The notes beneath the pieces were generated by a model. The model saw only the letters and a program-made list of their open reading frames with translations. It was not told the origin of the DNA and did no database searches. Of a DNA stretch of 64,000 nt, positions 25,052 to 35,085 are shown piece by piece (positions within the stretch are counted from its first letter, which is position 1; every line of letters begins with the position of its first letter). The DNA is from JAILLW01 sp045629045 (GTDB lineage: Bacteria; Bacillota; Clostridia; Lachnospirales; Lachnospiraceae), in NCBI GenBank assembly GCA_045629045.1, contig JAZQQM010000001.1, positions 46,828-110,827 of the forward strand, read 5' to 3'. Made by a program: the position numbers and the translations under genes.

Positions 25052-25517
25052 CTAAAACCCTCTTTGACATTTCGGAATTATAATAATTACGATCTTTGGT
25101 AACGTCTTCGCCAAGCCAGTCGGGCTTAACAAAATCATTTGCCTCTTCTATTGACGGGAACTCCACTTCCGCAAACACAAGTGGGGCAAAGGGTTCATCA
25201 AACACATCAATCTCCGCCACCAGTTCGTTACCTTTGTCATTCTTTCCGATTGGAACAAAATATCTGGTCTTTGAGATAATATTTCCATCGACTTTGGCAA
25301 TCATATGCTCAAACGCTTCTTTATTAAGGGGCAGATTGTATTCTTCCCTTGCTATAAAATCCTTGCCCTTTGACTTGTACGTAAGATAATACTCATCGTT
25401 CTCGCTTCTTACTCTTACGGTAGGGTCTGTACAAAGATATCCCTGAACCAGCTTTTTGGAACCATATTGGGATAAATCCGGCATTTTGCTTATTAGAAAT
25501 TTACGTTCGATTTCCAT
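25041..25517 (-). CDS. CYTH domain triphosphatase-like protein
   Basis: 158 residues. Begins MEIERKFLI, the ExExK metal/phosphate motif of CYTH tunnel enzymes, with later basic and acidic strands (VRVRSENDEYYLTYKSKG, EIDVFDEPFAPLVFAEVEF). Members hydrolyse inorganic triphosphate or other triphosphates; few are adenylate cyclases. Cytosolic. Downstream of malQ and coupled to the MFS gene. Confidence 0.9.
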   Translation of the reverse strand: MEIERKFLISKMPDLSQYGSKKLVQGYLCTDPTVRVRSENDEYYLTYKSKGKDFIAREEYNLPLNKEAFEHMIAKVDGNIISKTRYFVPIGKNDKGNELVAEIDVFDEPFAPLVFAEVEFPSIEEANDFVKPDWLGEDVTKDRNYYNSEMSKRVLGER

Positions 25518-25518
25518 T

Positions 25519-25559
25519 GGTTAACATAACTCCGTGTGTTATTTTCGGTTAACATAACT
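25519..25559. repeat. Pair of 13-bp direct repeats between malQ and the CYTH gene
   Basis: GGTTAACATAACT at 25519-25531 and 25547-25559, 28-bp period. A related pair (AGTTATGTAAACC) occurs at 55295-55336 with a 29-bp period. See findings. Confidence 0.7.
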
Positions 25560-25561
25560 AT

Positions 25562-27088
25562 CTAGAATTTGCTTTTGCCATCCGGTTTCTTAGCCGGAAT
25601 CCTATGATAGGTATATGCCATATCATACATCCGTTGGGCAAGTTCTTTAGTTAGTTTACCATCAACGAGACGCCATTTCCAGTTATCTCCCAAAGTTGAA
25701 GGTGAATTAATCTTAGCTTCTCTTCCAAGACACAGATAATCCTGAATCGGAAAAATGGCAGTATCTGCTACCGAAGCCATTCCGCATCTTATATATTCCC
25801 AGGCAACTTCCTTATTTCCCTTGAAGTTCATGTATTTACGTATATATTCTCTTTCTTTCTGACTTATACACTTTGTAAACCAGGTGGTAATGGTATCGTT
25901 ATCATGGGTTCCTGTATATACAACACAATTCTTATCATATGTAAAGGGTGCATGTTCGGAAATGCAGTCTGTTTCAAATCCGTAAAGCATAATTTTCATT
26001 CCGGGATAGCCGCACTTTTTAATAAGACGATGTACGGATGGAGTGATGAATCCCAAATCTTCCGCTATAACGGGAGCATCCTTAAAGTTTTCCTTAACAA
26101 CCTTGAATAAATCCCATCCCGGTCCTTTAACCCACTTGCCGCGTCTTGCGTTCTTATCGCCGTAAGGAATGCTGTAATATGCATCAAAACCTCTGAAATG
26201 ATCCACTCTTACCACATCATACAATTCAAAACAGCTTCTGAATCTTTCAATCCACCACTTATATCCTGTTTCCTTATGGTATTCCCAGTTATAAAGGGGA
26301 TTTCCCCAAAGCTGACCGTCGTCTGAAAAACAGTCCGGAGGGCAGCCCGCTACTCGTGTGGGATAACCTGTATCATCAAGCTGGAACAATTCCGGATTAG
26401 CCCAGGTATCCGCACTGTCCAAAGAAACATATATAGGGATATCACCAACTATCTTAATGCCCTTTGAATTGGCATAACTCTTAAGTTTCTTCCACTGTGT
26501 ATAAAATAAGAACTGTTGGAATTTATAGAATTCAACCTCATCTTTTAATTTATCCGACCACTCTTTCAGAGCCGTTTTCTTACGAAGTCTTATATCCTCA
26601 TCCCATTCTAAGTAACTTACGCTGCCGTTTGCATCTTTAATTGCCATATAAAGGGCATAATTATCAAGCCACTTTTTATTTTTTGCAACGAACTTAACAT
26701 AGTCCGGATTTACGGCAATGTTACTTTTCTTATAAGCTTTTTTCAAGACTTTGAAACGGGAATTATATATTTTTTCATAATCAACATATCCGCAGCCGTT
26801 AGCTTCGATTGAACCGAAATCATATGAATCCGCTTCCTTTTTGGTAATCCACTTTAATTCAATAAGCTGCTCCAAATCTATAAAATACGGATTGCCTGCG
26901 AAAGTAGAAAAAGCCTGATACGGCGAATCTCCGTAGCTGGTAGGACCAAGTGGCAATATTTGCCAATAGGTCTGACCTGCGCTACTTAAAAAGTCAACAA
27001 ATTCATATGCTTCTTTAGAAAAGCAGCCGATTCCGTATTTACTCGGAAGACTGAATATCGGTAATAAAACTCCACACGCACGTTCCAT
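25562..27088 (-). CDS. malQ: 4-alpha-glucanotransferase (amylomaltase)
   Basis: GH77 enzyme of 508 residues; transfers maltosyl units between alpha-1,4-glucans in maltose/glycogen use. Key parts: LPSKYGIGCFSKEAYEFVDF, VRVDHFRGFDAYYSIP (nucleophile Asp), IAEDLGFITPSV (acid/base Glu) and GTHDNDT. The frame allows a start ten codons upstream (27118), but ATG 27088 has an AGAGGA SD at good distance and begins at the conserved region. Its promoter carries a LacI-type operator in the spacer. Confidence 0.95.
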   Translation of the reverse strand: MERACGVLLPIFSLPSKYGIGCFSKEAYEFVDFLSSAGQTYWQILPLGPTSYGDSPYQAFSTFAGNPYFIDLEQLIELKWITKKEADSYDFGSIEANGCGYVDYEKIYNSRFKVLKKAYKKSNIAVNPDYVKFVAKNKKWLDNYALYMAIKDANGSVSYLEWDEDIRLRKKTALKEWSDKLKDEVEFYKFQQFLFYTQWKKLKSYANSKGIKIVGDIPIYVSLDSADTWANPELFQLDDTGYPTRVAGCPPDCFSDDGQLWGNPLYNWEYHKETGYKWWIERFRSCFELYDVVRVDHFRGFDAYYSIPYGDKNARRGKWVKGPGWDLFKVVKENFKDAPVIAEDLGFITPSVHRLIKKCGYPGMKIMLYGFETDCISEHAPFTYDKNCVVYTGTHDNDTITTWFTKCISQKEREYIRKYMNFKGNKEVAWEYIRCGMASVADTAIFPIQDYLCLGREAKINSPSTLGDNWKWRLVDGKLTKELAQRMYDMAYTYHRIPAKKPDGKSKF

Positions 27089-27129
27089 AATTATTTCCTC
27101 TTTTATAAGTAGTAACAACCAACAAGGAA

Positions 27130-27158
27130 AGTATATTCGGAAAACGTTTTCTTGTCAA
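27130..27158 (-). promoter_or_regulatory. malQ promoter with LacI-family operator in the spacer
   Basis: Minus strand: -35 TTGACA (27153-27158), 17-bp spacer, -10 TATACT (27130-27135). The perfect palindrome GAAAACGTTTTC (27140-27151) with central CG fills the spacer; this is the pattern bound by LacI/GalR regulators such as MalR or CcpA, so repression by promoter occlusion is expected. Confidence 0.75.
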
Positions 27159-27203
27159 GAGAAACAATATCTTTATAAACTACAATTTAATTTGTTTATG
27201 AGA

Positions 27204-28037
27204 CTAACTTAAGAATAAGAAACGGGTTATTCCGTACAGAATAAGAAACTGTAGTGGATAGATTAGGTAGTAAACATATTTATTGACCTGATGACCTTTT
27301 TGGCCGTTATATCTTAATATAAAAATTAATGCAACTACGCCCACCAATTCACTGTAGGAATATGTCAAAACTTTTGACAAATATTCGGGCTGTATTGAAT
27401 TAATTCCGTGGCTTATTACACTTCCCAATACAAAATGAAGAAACTCTCCTCCGAAAAGACATACTGCCACCATTGGGAACAGTTTCCTGTAATCATACAA
27501 GAAGAAATAAAAAACCATCGTCAGTGCAACCGCAATAATGCTGTAATCGCATCCCAGAACTACCTCAAGTGCCATTCCGGAAATCACAATTACCGTATTA
27601 AGCAAATATTCGGTTATCCTATTTAACCTGTTATGATTGCTACAGTAATCCACTGCCCAAAGAACGGCAAAGCTTATTACAAGATCAAACATTACGTTCT
27701 TATTTGCAGAGTATATTATTTTCTTCGAAACAAAGAGGTTAAAGGGGATTTCGCTTATGAATGCAAAAGCCAGTAACCTTATAAGGTAATTAAGCTTATT
27801 TCCGGTTTTGTTATATCCTTCAACCAACAAAAAGATAAATATCGGAAATGCCAAACGACCCAATAACCTGCAACCTACATACAGAAGTTCGTTATTGCAG
27901 TTAATCCCATGGGTTCCATAATATGCGGCGATCACCGAATAACCCACATGATCGATTATCATAAAAACATATGCAAGATTCTTAAGGGCAGAAGCACTTA
28001 AGCCTTTTCTTTGTAAAATACCCGCATTCTCTGCCAT
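27204..28037 (-). CDS. TraX family membrane protein
   Basis: 277 residues with about eight membrane helices. TraX signature: LKNLAYVFMIIDHVGYS, CRLLGRLAFPIFIFLLVEGY, YLIRLLAFAFISEIPFNL. The family is named after the F-pilin acetylase; chromosomal Firmicute members have unknown acceptors. No conjugation genes are nearby. It lies 20 bp downstream of addA. Confidence 0.88.
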   Translation of the reverse strand: MAENAGILQRKGLSASALKNLAYVFMIIDHVGYSVIAAYYGTHGINCNNELLYVGCRLLGRLAFPIFIFLLVEGYNKTGNKLNYLIRLLAFAFISEIPFNLFVSKKIIYSANKNVMFDLVISFAVLWAVDYCSNHNRLNRITEYLLNTVIVISGMALEVVLGCDYSIIAVALTMVFYFFLYDYRKLFPMVAVCLFGGEFLHFVLGSVISHGINSIQPEYLSKVLTYSYSELVGVVALIFILRYNGQKGHQVNKYVYYLIYPLQFLILYGITRFLFLS

Positions 28038-28057
28038 CTAAATTACCATAACATATT

Positions 28058-31000
28058 TCACTGCATATAAACAGTTTCACCCAGGCAAAAAGAGTATAAA
28101 ATACAGTCTTTTACCTTCATTTCAAGGATTCTTTCCAGGGCTTCCCTGTAATATTCCAGTTGCACATGATATCTTTCCATCAGTTTCTCTCCGGATTCAA
28201 TAACATCGGTTTTGTAATCCACCAGAATTATCTCATTATTCTCTATGAAGAAGGCATCTATTATACCCTGCAACAATACCATCTCTCCCTCCGGATATGA
28301 CGATTTGACACGATTCGCATCAATGCCAAGTACAAAGGGCTGCTCTCTCTTCAAGGTGCCGTTTTGCTGGGCTACAGCCATTTTCTTTGCTAAATCCGAT
28401 TCCATAAATCCGGCAATTTTAGAAACAGGAACAGCCTCTGCCCACTCCTTTGAAATAAGCCCGTTATTAATGAAATAATCTAATTGCGATTTAATATCTT
28501 GGTTTGTAAAATCGAGCAGTTCCATAACCTTATGATAAGCCGATCCACGATCTGTTGCGGATATTTTGTCCTCAGATTTACCACTTTTATCCCCACCCAT
28601 TGCTTTGGTGCTCTCGGATTCGTACATATTAAGAGTATTTTCATAATCAAGATAGGCCTTTTTAAGTTCCGAAACACTTGTCTTAAGAACCATCCCCTCC
28701 AAATCCTTATGAGTATACTCATTTTCAAGGCGACTCTTAAGAGCTTCAAACTCCGGAGTTGTTTGGGTAAATGCACTAAGCTTCTTTTCAAAATTTCCCT
28801 TGGCTTCAAGCCTGTCCAGTGCTTCTTTAGCACTGCATAAGGTAAGTTCTTCGGGATATATAAGGCACGCCTTATGCATAATGGGTTTCAAAAAATCCAT
28901 ATATGATTTTGCCGTGCATAATTCGGAATAGGGAATCCTGTCCGATCCGGAAGCATATTTTAAAGAATCCCGAATCAACTCATCAAAGTCTCTCTTACCC
29001 TCCTTATTATCAAAAACTCCCGTAATAATCAGTTTTTCTTTGGCTCTTGTAAGGGCAACATATAATACACGCAGTTCTTCACCCAGGGTTTCCGTCGTAA
29101 TCTTATGGGCTACCGCCTTCTTATACAGGGTATTGGACTTTGTTCTCCTGACAGTATCAATATAAGATATACCAAGTCCGTATTCCATTTCCATAATTGG
29201 ATTTCCTTTACCGTCCTGCATATTGAACTGCTTGTGAACACCGCACAGAAAACAGATTGGAAATTCCAGACCTTTACTCTTATGAATTGTCATTATTCTG
29301 ACAACGTCTGCATTTTCATCAAGTACATCAGCTTCACCCTCTTCGGATTCGGACTTGATGATTTCCTTAAGATAATTAATAAAGTGGAATAATCCTTTAA
29401 AACTTGTCTTTTCATACGAAAGTGCCTTATCTATAAGCAGATTCACATTAGCCTTCTTTTGGATGCCTCCGGCCATGGCGCTTACATATTCCAAATATCC
29501 CATGTCATAGATCAGTTCGCTTAAAACCTCATTAATAGGCATATAAGTGCATTTGTATCTGTACTCTTCAATCAGTCTTAAGAAAGAATCAACCTTCTTA
29601 TTATCGTCCCTTGCCGCTATCAAACACTTATATAAAGAAACGCCCGATATTTTAAGAGTGGCAATTTCCTCATCGGTAAATCCGCCGAAAAACGACTTAA
29701 GACTTCCGTATAAAGCAATGTCCTGCATCGGATTATCAAACACTTTTAGCAGCTGAACAATCTGCTGAATTTCCGGTGTCTGATAAAAACCTGCCTTAAG
29801 GGGCATATGCGAAGGTATGCCCTCAAGTCCGAAAACATATTTTAATCCCATTGCGACATCACTGACAGAACGAACAAGTATAACAATGTCACGAAAATTA
29901 CAAGGTCGCATAACACCTGTTTCTTTATCTAATACAGGGTATCTCCCCACCATACTTTTTATCTTATCGGCAACCATCATTGCCTCACTGATTTCACGTT
30001 TAAAATCACCCTTGCTATCATAGTTCACCAACATGATTTCGGTGTCGGTATCAAAGGTCCTACACCGTCCCGTAACACCCTTAATTTCACCCTCACATTC
30101 AGGATAATCTGCTCCGTATACAAGTTTGGCTTCTTCATCATATTCAACCTTGCCCAAATCAGCGTGCATTATTTGACCAAACAAGTCATTTACCGTATTT
30201 ATCACGCTTTTTCGGCTTCTGAAGTTCTTATGAAGGTCAATTCGTACTTCCTTTTCTTCGTTATGACTATCTAAGTCAACAAGTTTGTAACTGCCAAATT
30301 TTGATATGAATAACTCCGGTGACGATAAACGGAATTTGTATATTGACTGCTTCACATCGCCCACCAAAAAGCGATTAAATTTACCGGATTTTTCTTTGGA
30401 AATTGCACTGATTAATAACTCCTGCACTCTATTACAATCCTGGTATTCATCCATCAATATTTCATCAAAAAAGTTCTGATATTCATATGCTGTCTGTGAC
30501 AATACATGACAGTTGTTTTCATCTTCGGTATACAAAATCCTGATTGCATAATGCTCCATGTCGGAAAAGCTGATGACTCCTTCATCGATTTTCTTTTCTG
30601 AAAATAACACAAGATATTCTTTGCACAAATCAACCAGGGTCTCCACATAAGGACGAGCCTTCTTCATGTTCATAATCTCATCTTTAAGGGGTGAACCGAA
30701 ATATGTCTTTACCGAATATGCTTTTGTTCCGGTAAGCATTTCTTTATAACTGTCTCTTTTTGCCTTAACCGCTTCTTTAAGTTCCTCCGAAACTCCTTCA
30801 GGCGACTTACCCGACAGTCTGCTGTACTTAATATTCGTCAGATAGTCATATATGGCATCATAATTATTGCAGCCCCTTAATCCGTCTATTATCTCAATAT
30901 CATCCTTAATGTTGTCCGTATATTGAAGGGGTCCCATTGCACTTTTACAAATACCCAGAGTTTCCTTTGCAAGGTCATAAGCTTCCTTTGCCATATCTTT

Positions 31001-31660
31001 GGCATAATCAACAAGCCCTCTTATGGGGCTACACTCATTTAATGAAGCTTCATCTTCAATTTCATAAGGCTTTTTACATTCATCAAGCCACTCATACGGC
31101 CAGGGATTTCCCTCAGCAAGCTTCGTGATTTCAACAATTATATCTTTTAATGCTTCGTCGGAAACACCTCTACTAAAGAAGTGTACACATTCTTTGAATT
31201 TTTCATCATTTTGGGCATACTTACTTTCAAAAAGAGCATCCAGGACCTCCTTTGACAGAAGCTTAAGTTCAGCTTCATCAGCCACCCTAAAGCCCGGATC
31301 AAGGCCTATTACATTAAAATTGTTGCGGATAAGATTAAGGCAAAAACTGTGCACAGTTGATATTTGAGCCTTATATAACAGTGCCGATTGCTTTTGAAGA
31401 TGCAAATTGGACGGATCTTCCTCCAGTTTTGCATTAATAGCTTCCAATATTCTGCTGCGCATCTCGTTGGCAGCGGCTTCCGTAAAAGTTACTACCAGCA
31501 AACGGTCAATATCAACAGGATTGGTTTCATCCATAATCATGTTAATTATTCGTTGTACAAGAACCGCGGTTTTACCCGAACCGGCAGCTGCACTGACCAG
31601 AACGTTGCAATCGCGAATATCTATTACCTTTTGTTGTTCTTCAGTAAATTCTACCGGCAT
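28058..31660 (-). CDS. addA: ATP-dependent helicase/nuclease subunit A
   Basis: 1200 residues. UvrD-like helicase with Walker A SAAAGSGKTAVLVQR (about 23-37), ITRAKEK-type motif (VALTRAKEKLIITG) and a C-terminal RecB nuclease with VDYKTDV. Partner of AddB in double-strand-break end processing and Chi-dependent recombination. It overlaps addB by 10 bp in the conserved addB-addA order. Confidence 0.96.
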   Translation of the reverse strand: MPVEFTEEQQKVIDIRDCNVLVSAAAGSGKTAVLVQRIINMIMDETNPVDIDRLLVVTFTEAAANEMRSRILEAINAKLEEDPSNLHLQKQSALLYKAQISTVHSFCLNLIRNNFNVIGLDPGFRVADEAELKLLSKEVLDALFESKYAQNDEKFKECVHFFSRGVSDEALKDIIVEITKLAEGNPWPYEWLDECKKPYEIEDEASLNECSPIRGLVDYAKDMAKEAYDLAKETLGICKSAMGPLQYTDNIKDDIEIIDGLRGCNNYDAIYDYLTNIKYSRLSGKSPEGVSEELKEAVKAKRDSYKEMLTGTKAYSVKTYFGSPLKDEIMNMKKARPYVETLVDLCKEYLVLFSEKKIDEGVISFSDMEHYAIRILYTEDENNCHVLSQTAYEYQNFFDEILMDEYQDCNRVQELLISAISKEKSGKFNRFLVGDVKQSIYKFRLSSPELFISKFGSYKLVDLDSHNEEKEVRIDLHKNFRSRKSVINTVNDLFGQIMHADLGKVEYDEEAKLVYGADYPECEGEIKGVTGRCRTFDTDTEIMLVNYDSKGDFKREISEAMMVADKIKSMVGRYPVLDKETGVMRPCNFRDIVILVRSVSDVAMGLKYVFGLEGIPSHMPLKAGFYQTPEIQQIVQLLKVFDNPMQDIALYGSLKSFFGGFTDEEIATLKISGVSLYKCLIAARDDNKKVDSFLRLIEEYRYKCTYMPINEVLSELIYDMGYLEYVSAMAGGIQKKANVNLLIDKALSYEKTSFKGLFHFINYLKEIIKSESEEGEADVLDENADVVRIMTIHKSKGLEFPICFLCGVHKQFNMQDGKGNPIMEMEYGLGISYIDTVRRTKSNTLYKKAVAHKITTETLGEELRVLYVALTRAKEKLIITGVFDNKEGKRDFDELIRDSLKYASGSDRIPYSELCTAKSYMDFLKPIMHKACLIYPEELTLCSAKEALDRLEAKGNFEKKLSAFTQTTPEFEALKSRLENEYTHKDLEGMVLKTSVSELKKAYLDYENTLNMYESESTKAMGGDKSGKSEDKISATDRGSAYHKVMELLDFTNQDIKSQLDYFINNGLISKEWAEAVPVSKIAGFMESDLAKKMAVAQQNGTLKREQPFVLGIDANRVKSSYPEGEMVLLQGIIDAFFIENNEIILVDYKTDVIESGEKLMERYHVQLEYYREALERILEMKVKDCILYSFCLGETVYMQ

Positions 31661-34600
31661 GACTTCATCCTTTCCAAAACTTCTTCCTTACCGTAAGAAG
31701 GAAGTTCTCTATATTCAAATCCTGCCTCTCTTTCGTCAAAGGGACAAATTGATTTGTAATCACAGTAAGTGCAGGCACATTTATTATCATATTTATAGGG
31801 ATTAACAGCTATATTGCCTTCAGTAATCTTTCTTCCCGCCTCCACTATTGACCTATCTATAAAATCCCCTATAATCTCATATTCCTCCGGCGAAATCACC
31901 TTGGCACCTTTGCTAAAGGATCCGTCCGCTTTAGTGCTCACATTTAATATATGGGATGTAAATGAATTCTTTTTGTCGACAAATTCCTTATCCAAACATT
32001 CCAAAACTCTTGTATCATCACTCACAAGTCCGGTAGGACGCATGGTATCAAGCAGTTTTTCTTCCAATTTATCATCAGACAGATAATTATTATCCTCAAT
32101 TAACGGATTATCTATTTTAAAATACATCATACCTGCCATAGTGGGTATTAGTTCCGGATATTTAGCCGTCATCATATCAATTGCAGCCTTCATATACACA
32201 GGTTGCTGAATTGACAGTCCATAGAGAATAGATTCAAAATCAATATCACTGTCACCCTTTTTATAATCAAGTACCTTAATATACAGTTTATCCTTGTCTC
32301 TACAAATATCTATTCTGTCAATTCTTCCGTTTAGATTCATGGTTATATCTTCATCAATCTTTACGGGAATGCTAAAGCTTTTTTCAAAGCAATCCGGCTC
32401 AAACAATGATCCCCTAAGCTGTGTAGTTAAAGTTGTAATGCTTCGTGTAAGATATTCCTTTATAAGTTCAATTCTGTGTTCCATGGAATTACTGCTGTAC
32501 AAGATAGAACTTAAATGATTAACACTGACATTCCGGAGAACCTCATCAATTATGCCCGAGGCAATATCCTCAGGATAATCAAGCAAAGTGTAGCCTTCTT
32601 TTGACACCTTGTCCGCGAAACCTTCAAGTACGGCATGGTAAACGCTTCCCAAATCATTATCTTCAAATTCATATTCTTCTCTTTTGGCAAGCTTCATTCC
32701 GTAAGAAAGGAAATGGGCATATTCACAGGCATAGAACTTTTCCAATCTTGAAACGGAATTGGATAATACGGCACCGTACAATGCCTTAGCCACATCGGGA
32801 GCCAAAGCCACCGGTTTATATTCAAAGAACGCCGTGTTAAGCAATTTCTCATATAATTCCTTTTCTTTGGAATCTTTAAGCACTTTGGACAAAGATATAA
32901 GTTCCTCACTCGAAAGAATGTTTAAGTTTCCTTCCGAATATTCCCTAATTGCCTGTGCAAAAACGCTGATACCGTCATTTATGCCCATAATCGTATCAAA
33001 GGGCTTTTCGGTAATATCAGTCAGTTTAACATCTATCTTAGGAAATATCTTCTTTAACATTGGGATGATATATGACTCTTTAAGTGATTTATTGTCTCTT
33101 GAAGCCTTACTGTAGGAAACAATAAGCTTATGGGAAGGTTTCGTCATATTCATATAAAGATAGAGACGCTGTGTAAACATCTGCTGGCGGGGTGTGGGAC
33201 TTAACTCAATATTGGTGTTCTTAAGGAATTCTCTGTCATAGTCCGAAATAATTCCGCCGCCCAAATTAGCCTTTGGAATATTTCCGTCATTAACTCCCGT
33301 AAAGAACAAAACCTTAACACTTCCCACTCTTGTTCTGATAATATCTCCAACTATTACCCTGTCTACACTTCCGGGAATATTACCCACATCAATTTCATCT
33401 ATTCCCGCTTCAAGAAGCTTAATAAATTCTTCTATCGTAGTAGTTTCATCACCCAAAATCCCCCTAATCTTAACGAGGAGTTCCAATATAAGTTCATATA
33501 CTCGTAAATACTCCGATTCCTTTTCTTTTTGCCCCTCTTTTGCAAACAGTTCGGCATACTTTTCAAGGCCTTCTTTGACATTTGCATTATCAATAAACAA
33601 TGTAAGTGCATCAACATAATCACCTACGGTTGTACATTTAACAAGAAGCGGGCTTAATAAATCCATTAATCTGCTGCGCAAAGAATTAAGAAGGTTCAAA
33701 TGCTCCATATCTTCCTTTTGAATGGTTCCGTCCTTTGAACGAATTCCCGATATATTCTGAACCTTGGTAAAAAGTTCACTGTATTTCTTTTTACCCGAAA
33801 TACCGAATGCAAGCACATAATTATCAAGGTAATCCGTTTCTTCACTGCTAAAAGGTGCCATTCCGCTTCTTAACATGTGAAAAACGGACCTATAAGTAAA
33901 ATCTTCTTTAATCACCGCCAATGCACTTTTAATAAATTCCACAAAGGGATTAAGAATCAGTTTCCTGTTCTGGTCGATAAAAACCGGGACATCGTATACT
34001 TTTGCATAATGTTTAAACAAATCAGAATAACCTTCAAGGTCACCGCAGACAACAGCTATGTCACGATACTCATATCCTTCTTCCAAAACAAGCTTTTTAA
34101 TTTGGTAACATGTGTTTTTAACTTCGGAATCAACTTTTGGAGCTTCAAAAATATCAATCGTTTTTACTTCTTTTTCATACTTGAGCCCCGGGTATCTGAA
34201 AAGAGATTTTTCAAGTGTATCAAGTTCCGGATTCCGAGTAAATCGAAGTCCGTTCGAGAACACACGGTCTTCATCCAAAGCAGCATTAACTTCGGCCGCA
34301 CACTTTTGAAGATCATGTATTGTTTTCTTACTTAAATAGAACAATTCTTCTTCATTAATGTCTCCGTAGGGATTTACGGAAGGATCAATTGTTATCGATA
34401 CGATGACTTGGTTGGTCAGTTCCAGTAAACGCTGTATTAATCGGTATTGTACAGGGGTGAAGCCTGTGAAGCCGTCAAGGATTACAACGGCATCTTTTAT
34501 GATTTTTGAATAGGAAAGTGCATCAATTAAGAGGCCTAAGGTCTCCTCTTTGGTAATATAATCGTTGCAGGTGTAATCATTGAATTCGGAATAGATAAAT

Positions 34601-35085
34601 GATAAATCTCTTATCTTTGCACCCAGCATTCCCATGGCATTTTTTTCGGAATAATCTATGAGTAATTTGAGGTCTTCATTCTTGATATCGTACTGCTTAA
34701 ATTCAGAAATAACAGACTTTATTTCATGGATATATCCTACCTTATTAAGACGTGACCCCAGCACCGGCATATCGCTTTCGATACCGGTCGCTATTTTTCG
34801 CAAAATCAAACTTTTGCCCGTATCATCCAAAACAGTCTTGTCCGAATATCCCGTCTCTTCAAATATTCTGTGGGACAATCGACCGAAGCTTAAGACATCA
34901 ATGTTCATTATGCCCTTATTGGGGGTGGCATTAACAAGATCAATCTGTGCCTGCATAGTGAACTGATCCGGAACCAGAAACAAATAGTTTCTGTCGGGAT
35001 TTTCTTTGGCCTTCTTTATTATATCCAAATATAAATTGTAGCTTTTACCCGAGCCTGAAGCTCCCAAGTAAAATTGTAAACTCAT
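31651..35085 (-). CDS. addB: ATP-dependent nuclease subunit B
   Basis: 1144 residues. P-loop GASGSGKSYNLY at the N-terminus, helicase-like body, C-terminal nuclease domain with an iron-sulfur cluster set: a Cys in LEKFYACEYAHF and the trio in CTYCDYKSICPF. Forms AddAB with the next gene. Its start overlaps the stop of the Xaa-Pro peptidase gene by one base; SD GAGGG is present. Confidence 0.95.
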   Translation of the reverse strand: MSLQFYLGASGSGKSYNLYLDIIKKAKENPDRNYLFLVPDQFTMQAQIDLVNATPNKGIMNIDVLSFGRLSHRIFEETGYSDKTVLDDTGKSLILRKIATGIESDMPVLGSRLNKVGYIHEIKSVISEFKQYDIKNEDLKLLIDYSEKNAMGMLGAKIRDLSFIYSEFNDYTCNDYITKEETLGLLIDALSYSKIIKDAVVILDGFTGFTPVQYRLIQRLLELTNQVIVSITIDPSVNPYGDINEEELFYLSKKTIHDLQKCAAEVNAALDEDRVFSNGLRFTRNPELDTLEKSLFRYPGLKYEKEVKTIDIFEAPKVDSEVKNTCYQIKKLVLEEGYEYRDIAVVCGDLEGYSDLFKHYAKVYDVPVFIDQNRKLILNPFVEFIKSALAVIKEDFTYRSVFHMLRSGMAPFSSEETDYLDNYVLAFGISGKKKYSELFTKVQNISGIRSKDGTIQKEDMEHLNLLNSLRSRLMDLLSPLLVKCTTVGDYVDALTLFIDNANVKEGLEKYAELFAKEGQKEKESEYLRVYELILELLVKIRGILGDETTTIEEFIKLLEAGIDEIDVGNIPGSVDRVIVGDIIRTRVGSVKVLFFTGVNDGNIPKANLGGGIISDYDREFLKNTNIELSPTPRQQMFTQRLYLYMNMTKPSHKLIVSYSKASRDNKSLKESYIIPMLKKIFPKIDVKLTDITEKPFDTIMGINDGISVFAQAIREYSEGNLNILSSEELISLSKVLKDSKEKELYEKLLNTAFFEYKPVALAPDVAKALYGAVLSNSVSRLEKFYACEYAHFLSYGMKLAKREEYEFEDNDLGSVYHAVLEGFADKVSKEGYTLLDYPEDIASGIIDEVLRNVSVNHLSSILYSSNSMEHRIELIKEYLTRSITTLTTQLRGSLFEPDCFEKSFSIPVKIDEDITMNLNGRIDRIDICRDKDKLYIKVLDYKKGDSDIDFESILYGLSIQQPVYMKAAIDMMTAKYPELIPTMAGMMYFKIDNPLIEDNNYLSDDKLEEKLLDTMRPTGLVSDDTRVLECLDKEFVDKKNSFTSHILNVSTKADGSFSKGAKVISPEEYEIIGDFIDRSIVEAGRKITEGNIAVNPYKYDNKCACTYCDYKSICPFDEREAGFEYRELPSYGKEEVLERMKSCR

